Assembly (NCBI GenBank): GCA_036496425.1
Contig: DASXLG010000133.1
Location: 1 to 64,000 of the forward strand
DNA: 64,000 nt
Direction of reading: 5' to 3'
DNA from: Terriglobia bacterium
Lineage (GTDB): Bacteria; Acidobacteriota; Terriglobia; 20CM-2-55-15
Shown: positions 60,492 through 64,000 of the stretch, piece after piece
How the letters are laid out: each line of letters opens with the position of its first letter
Position numbering within the stretch: the stretch's first letter is position 1
Made by a program: the position numbers and the translations under genes
The notes under the pieces: generated by a model
The model's database searches: none
Told to the model about the DNA's origin: nothing
Seen by the model: only the letters and a program-made list of their open reading frames with translations

Positions 60492-61939
60492 TGCAATTTC
60501 TGCAGACCGTCACTGTACAGGATATAGGCGCGATTGTTCCGGAACTCGAACTGGCTGTATTCGGGATGTTTCTCCTGATCTTTGACCTGTTGGTCAAGGA
60601 AAAGCGCAAACTCGGCTATTTTGCGCTGGCCGGCATCGCCGCATCGGCTCTGTTTTTGTACCGCTTGAGATCGGTGGAATTTTCGGCATATGGCGGCGCA
60701 TTGAGCCTCGATCCGTTCGCCATATTCTTCAAGCTGATCTTTCTGCTGGCCGCCGCTCTCTCGATCGCGATTTCGTTGAAATACCTCGACATCGAGCGGG
60801 AAAATCACGGCGAATACTATGCGTTGATCCTGTTCGCGACGATGGGCATGATGTTCATGGCCGGCGCCGTCGATCTGGTGACGCTGTATATCGGTCTCGA
60901 GACGATGGCGATTGCGACGTATGTCCTCGTCGGTTTCCTGCGCAGCAATCAACGATCGAACGAAGCTTCGCTCAAGTATTTCCTGCTCGGAGCGTTTTCC
61001 TCCGGGATCCTGCTTTACGGCATGTCGCTCCTATATGGCATTTCGGGGTCGACACGGTTCGTCGATATCGCGGAAGCGCTGTCGCGGCGTCCAATTACCG
61101 ATCCGATTTCGCTGATGGCGATGATCACACTGTCCGCCGGAATGTTCTTCAAGGTGGCGGCTGTGCCGTTTCATCAATGGACTCCGGACGCCTACGAAGG
61201 CGCCCCGACCTCGATAACCGCCTTCATGTCGGTTGCGGTGAAAGCCGCATCGTTTGCGATGATGGTCCGCATCTTCATGGTTGCGATCTATCCGCTCCGG
61301 CCTCAGTGGGTCACGATCATGGCGGCGGTTTCGATCATGACGATGACGATCGGCAACATTGCGGCGATCACGCAGTCGAACGTCAAGCGGCTGCTGGCGT
61401 ATTCGTCGATTTCACATGCCGGATACATCCTGATCGGCTTCATTGCAGGAAACGAGACCGGTCTGACTGCCGTTGGACTCTATCTTCTGATCTACACCTT
61501 CACCAACATCGGTGTCTGGGCGGTGATCGTCGCCCTGCGGCGCAAGGATGTCATCGGCGAACACGTCGATGACATGGCGGGATTGTTCTTCCGGCATCCC
61601 ACAGCCGCCGTGCTGATGTTGATTTTCCTGCTCTCGCTGGCCGGCATCCCGCCGACCGCGGGTTTCATCGGCAAATACTTCCTTTTTGCCGCCGCCATCG
61701 AAACAGGGCACAACGTCCTGGCAGTCATCGCGGTGTTGAATGCCGCGATATCGGTCTACTTCTACTTCAGGATTGTCGTCTCAATGTTCATGCGTGACGC
61801 AACCGAGAAGACCGGCCTCACCCTTGCTCCTGGTTTGAACATGGCTCTGGGTGTCGCGATCATCTTCACGATGCTGATCGGAATTTATCCGGATCCGTTT
61901 ATCGCGCTGGCGAGACACGCCGTCATTCTGGGGTTCTGA
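60491..61939 (+). CDS. nuoN: NADH-quinone oxidoreductase subunit N
   Basis: 482 residues. Antiporter-like subunit with FLLGAFSSGILLYGMSLLYGISGSTRF, FFKVAAVPFHQWTPDAYEGAPTSITAFMSVAVKAASFA and TQSNVKRLLAYSSISHAGYILIG. Last gene of the cluster; no nuoE, F or G precedes or follows. Ends 13 bases before the stop of the convergent cytochrome gene. Confidence 0.97.
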   Translation: MQFLQTVTVQDIGAIVPELELAVFGMFLLIFDLLVKEKRKLGYFALAGIAASALFLYRLRSVEFSAYGGALSLDPFAIFFKLIFLLAAALSIAISLKYLDIERENHGEYYALILFATMGMMFMAGAVDLVTLYIGLETMAIATYVLVGFLRSNQRSNEASLKYFLLGAFSSGILLYGMSLLYGISGSTRFVDIAEALSRRPITDPISLMAMITLSAGMFFKVAAVPFHQWTPDAYEGAPTSITAFMSVAVKAASFAMMVRIFMVAIYPLRPQWVTIMAAVSIMTMTIGNIAAITQSNVKRLLAYSSISHAGYILIGFIAGNETGLTAVGLYLLIYTFTNIGVWAVIVALRRKDVIGEHVDDMAGLFFRHPTAAVLMLIFLLSLAGIPPTAGFIGKYFLFAAAIETGHNVLAVIAVLNAAISVYFYFRIVVSMFMRDATEKTGLTLAPGLNMALGVAIIFTMLIGIYPDPFIALARHAVILGF

Positions 61940-61952
61940 CGAGCCGCCACGA

Positions 61953-62696
61953 TCACTGGCAGGTGGCTGAGATCTCCTCAATCGAGTTCACATTGATTCG
62001 ATTTCCGGTGGGGCTCCGCACAATGATGCCTTTCACCTGCACCTTCTTGTCTTCACGCGGGAACGGGTCGAAATTTTCGGCATCCTGCAGCCTGAAGCTG
62101 TAGTCGCCAAGCGGCCGGTTTTTGGATTCTTCGAGCTCCTTGTCGATTTTCTTGAAGGAGTCTCTGGTGCGAACGGGTTCGCTGGCTTGCTCCAGAAACC
62201 AGTTACTGTTGCCCATCTGTTCGAGACAGCCGACCGAAAGCACAGGAACGAAGTTGGGAACGGGCCTTGGGCCGCCTTTCCCCACAAGCTCAACGTTGTC
62301 GAGCACCTCAGGTTTCAGTTCCGTCTTGCCCGCCGGCATGTCGTTGCTTTGCAGTACAAACGAAATGATATCAATATATGTCTGGTCCGGAAGACCGCCG
62401 GGGTTGCCCCGGGGCATGGTGGCTTTCATATCCAGGAACAGCGTTTCCAGGTTGTCTTCGCGGCGGCGCTCGATGAACGGCTCGCCCTTCATGGCGCCTT
62501 CGATTCCCAGCAGGTCCGGCTTGTGGCATTCGACGCAATACTGCGTGTAACCGGTTTTTCCCCGCTGGGCCTGATCTGCGGTATAGACACCGTCCCAGAC
62601 AGTTTGTGCGAAGAGAGGCGTGCTGAGGAGGTATGAAGCGGCGAGAAGCCACAGATAACGCCGGCAGGCGAACAAAACACGCTTGTGCGCGCCCAT
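61953..62696 (-). CDS. c-type cytochrome
   Basis: 247 residues from the ATG at 62696; a longer frame from 62762 would run back over the neighbouring lipoprotein gene. A signal peptide (FACRRYLWLLAASYLLSTPLFAQ) precedes one haem site CVECH at 54-58, with the distal Met probably in ATMPRGNPGGLPDQTYIDIISFVLQSNDMPAG. The C-terminal 130 residues are a second domain ending in VKVQVKGIIVRSPTGNRINVNSI, of unknown role. Periplasmic electron carrier or part of an alcohol/sugar dehydrogenase is likely. The start codon and signal region are read from a family-C repeat. Confidence 0.85.
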   Translation of the reverse strand: MGAHKRVLFACRRYLWLLAASYLLSTPLFAQTVWDGVYTADQAQRGKTGYTQYCVECHKPDLLGIEGAMKGEPFIERRREDNLETLFLDMKATMPRGNPGGLPDQTYIDIISFVLQSNDMPAGKTELKPEVLDNVELVGKGGPRPVPNFVPVLSVGCLEQMGNSNWFLEQASEPVRTRDSFKKIDKELEESKNRPLGDYSFRLQDAENFDPFPREDKKVQVKGIIVRSPTGNRINVNSIEEISATCQ

Positions 62697-62724
62697 CTGC
62701 GTTATCCGCGGCATCTGCGGCCTC
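62643..62724. repeat. Inverted repeat, family C copy 2
   Basis: On the minus strand GGCCGCAGATGCCGCGGAT... leads into the cytochrome gene and GCCGGCGTTATCTGTGGC closes the element. The arm matches the left arm at 22642 (GCCGCAGATGxCGCGGATxA). It supplies the cytochrome ATG and the RRYLWLL part of the signal peptide; the inner part is less well paired than in copy 1. Confidence 0.7.
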
Positions 62725-63351
62725 TTATGAACTCTTTTTAACTTCCGTGAACCGGATCGCATTCACCATGGTTCCCTTGACCTTGAATCTGACGAATTGG
62801 AAGCCGCGGCTGTCGTAGGGATATGCGGTCGAGTTATCGTCGGCATTCTCCACCGCTGGCCCCTCTTCCATGCCGAGAGCCGCGTGCATGGATTTGAGAC
62901 TCCAGTTCGTCAGAAGCGTTTTCAGCTTCTCGTCCGCGATTTTCTTCGCGAAGCCCTGATAAACCTCTATTTTGTCCAGTTTTCCGGTCAGCGGGACGGT
63001 ATAGGCGAAGACGCTCATGTCCTGATAGATCGTCAGGTAATGTCCGGAAGGATCGGTGTCGGTCTTAGGCAATGTACGCGTGTTGTCGACAGCGCCGAGA
63101 TTTTTCTCGACCTGGGCCGTTTTGTCGCCGATCTTGACGCCAAGCACGCTGATGTTGCGGCTGGTCCAGCCTTCGTGGCTTGTAATATCATCCTTGGTCA
63201 GCTCGTAAACGGGGACCTTTTCTTCCGCAGGTTTGGGTGCTGGAGCGGGCGTGGCTGCAGGTGCCTGTTTTTCGTCCTCGCCACCGCCGCATCCGGCTAA
63301 ACACAGGAGCAGGATGCTGATAGAAGCGAACAGCATGACCCTGTTGAACAT
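62725..63351 (-). CDS. Predicted lipoprotein of unknown function
   Basis: 208 residues. Lipobox ISILLLCLAGCGGG, then a Pro/Ala/Lys linker (about 30-46) and an alpha/beta domain (VYELTKDDITSHEGWTSRNISVLGVKIGDKTAQVEKNLGAVDNTRTL...), with LGVKIGDKTAQVEKNLG resembling SmpA/BamE-like openings. That likeness is weak. Anchored in the inner or outer membrane, facing the periplasm. Same strand as the cytochrome, 28 bases upstream. Confidence 0.7.
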   Translation of the reverse strand: MFNRVMLFASISILLLCLAGCGGGEDEKQAPAATPAPAPKPAEEKVPVYELTKDDITSHEGWTSRNISVLGVKIGDKTAQVEKNLGAVDNTRTLPKTDTDPSGHYLTIYQDMSVFAYTVPLTGKLDKIEVYQGFAKKIADEKLKTLLTNWSLKSMHAALGMEEGPAVENADDNSTAYPYDSRGFQFVRFKVKGTMVNAIRFTEVKKSS

Positions 63352-63454
63352 TGATGTCCTCCTTCGAAGGTTCCGACGATGATTAGGTAAATGTGCGTGA
63401 AATCCCGATAGTACAACGTTTTACGGCGCGAATTATATATCATCGAAAAGTTGC

Positions 63455-63682
63455 ATGAACAGCAGAAAAGACGATAATCGGCGGTCACTCAAGCAGCTCA
63501 ATTTCGCGTTGAGCGTGGGAATGGTGTTTCCCGTATCAATCGTGATTGGTTATGTCATGGGATATTTCCTTGACCGGTGGCTCGGAACCACATGGCTCAA
63601 GATTCTCTTCCTGCTGTTTGGCGTCGCTGCCGGATTCGTGAACTTCGTTCGCATGGTTTCGCAAATGGGAAATGATGAATGA
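63455..63682 (+). CDS. AtpZ/AtpI-like F1Fo ATP synthase accessory protein
   Basis: 75 residues with two membrane helices (LNFALSVGMVFPVSIVIGYVMGYFLDRWLG and LKILFLLFGVAAGFVNFVRMV), the AtpZ pattern (GYxxGxxLDRWLGT). These small proteins precede the atp operon and may help c-ring assembly or ion supply. The stop overlaps the next ATG (ATGA). Confidence 0.82.
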   Translation: MNSRKDDNRRSLKQLNFALSVGMVFPVSIVIGYVMGYFLDRWLGTTWLKILFLLFGVAAGFVNFVRMVSQMGNDE

Positions 63683-64000
63683 GTGCCGACGAGGACAGTT
63701 TTGAGGGTCTCGATCGACGCCTGGATTGGTTCGGTCTGGCGGTTGCGATCGTCGCGACTTTGGCCGCCCTGCGGCTTCACTCCTTCAAGGCTGCGTTGAG
63801 CCTGGCGGCGGGCGCTGTTCTGTCTTATGTGAACTTCCGGTGGTTAAAACAGGGAGCCGATTTCATCGTCTCCCAGGGGACTCAAGGCCGGCGCGCGAGC
63901 GGCGTCGCGTTTCGTTTTGTTGCCCGCTACGCGTTGATCGCGTTGTTCCTGTATGTTACGATTCGCAGTTCGGCATTGGAGCTGATTTTCGTCTTTGCGG
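63679..64000 (+). CDS. atpI: ATP synthase subunit I, partial
   Basis: 107 residues visible before the window ends: MSADEDSFEGLDRRLDWFGLAVAIVATLAALRLHSFKAALSLAAGAVLSYVNFRWLKQGADFIVSQG...RFVARYALIALFLYVTIRSS. Three or so membrane helices and the spacing match the AtpI/ATP synthase I family. The atpB gene is expected next, beyond the window. Confidence 0.75.
   Translation, partial: MSADEDSFEGLDRRLDWFGLAVAIVATLAALRLHSFKAALSLAAGAVLSYVNFRWLKQGADFIVSQGTQGRRASGVAFRFVARYALIALFLYVTIRSSALELIFVFA

Overview
The window looks like a chromosomal piece of a soil-type Acidobacteriota genome (about 58-60% GC by eye). This is inferred from the gene mix: a 1372-residue carboxypeptidase-regulatory/TonB-dependent (Oar-like) receptor, DUF6152, a TIGR03435 remnant, PEP-CTERM proteins, an ATP-dependent DNA ligase, a MoxR/DUF58/BatA/DUF4175 operon and a divergent Hfq. 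No rRNA, tRNA, CRISPR array, prophage or intact insertion sequence was seen.

Layout. 0.1-5.5 kb: nadE and an Smr-domain gene; lexA with an unknown coupled gene, a sharply defined LexA promoter/operator and a probably leaderless start; a PilX-like pilin; an Hfq-like RNA-binding gene; a HAD phosphatase. 5.6-19.1 kb: one tightly packed operon of seven envelope genes (membrane vWA protein, caspase-fold protein without the catalytic Cys, TPR lipoprotein metallopeptidase, MoxR ATPase, DUF58, BatA-like, DUF4175 with a Gln/Gly repeat). 19.3-23.3 kb: glyA, a small membrane protein, and molybdopterin genes moeA-moaC-mog. 23.3-26.9 kb: nuoA, nuoB, midA (complex I assembly methyltransferase) and an ATP-dependent DNA ligase. 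26.9-52.2 kb: an accessory stretch with glycosyltransferases and gmd, a PIN/RHH toxin-antitoxin pair, a TPR-TonB protein, gene remnants, two inverted copies of a PEP-CTERM two-gene cassette, BlaI with a readable promoter/operator, a stand-alone CheB, the TonB receptor with four secreted partners, an AlkZ-like gene and a SET-domain gene. 52.3-61.9 kb: nuoC-D-H-I-J-K-L-M-N. 62-64 kb: a c-type cytochrome, a lipoprotein, and the start of the ATP synthase operon (atpZ/atpI).

The respiratory genes form a complex I without the NADH-input module (no nuoE, F or G here), split into AB and CDHIJKLMN by about 28 kb of accessory DNA. The seven-gene MoxR operon probably builds a periplasmic/membrane assembly or stress complex. 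The TonB-receptor block looks like an uptake-and-processing unit.

A recurring theme is intergenic structure. I found four families of short inverted-repeat elements: A (four copies, about 76-121 bp, three of them between convergent genes), B (two palindromes and one half copy), C (two copies that supply the end of moaC and the start of a cytochrome gene), and a mini-hairpin with a 4-bp covarying stem and a GAYA loop (four hairpins at three operon junctions). These, the duplicated PEP-CTERM cassette, the caspase-like protein without its Cys, and the lexA and blaI control regions are the points most worth checking.
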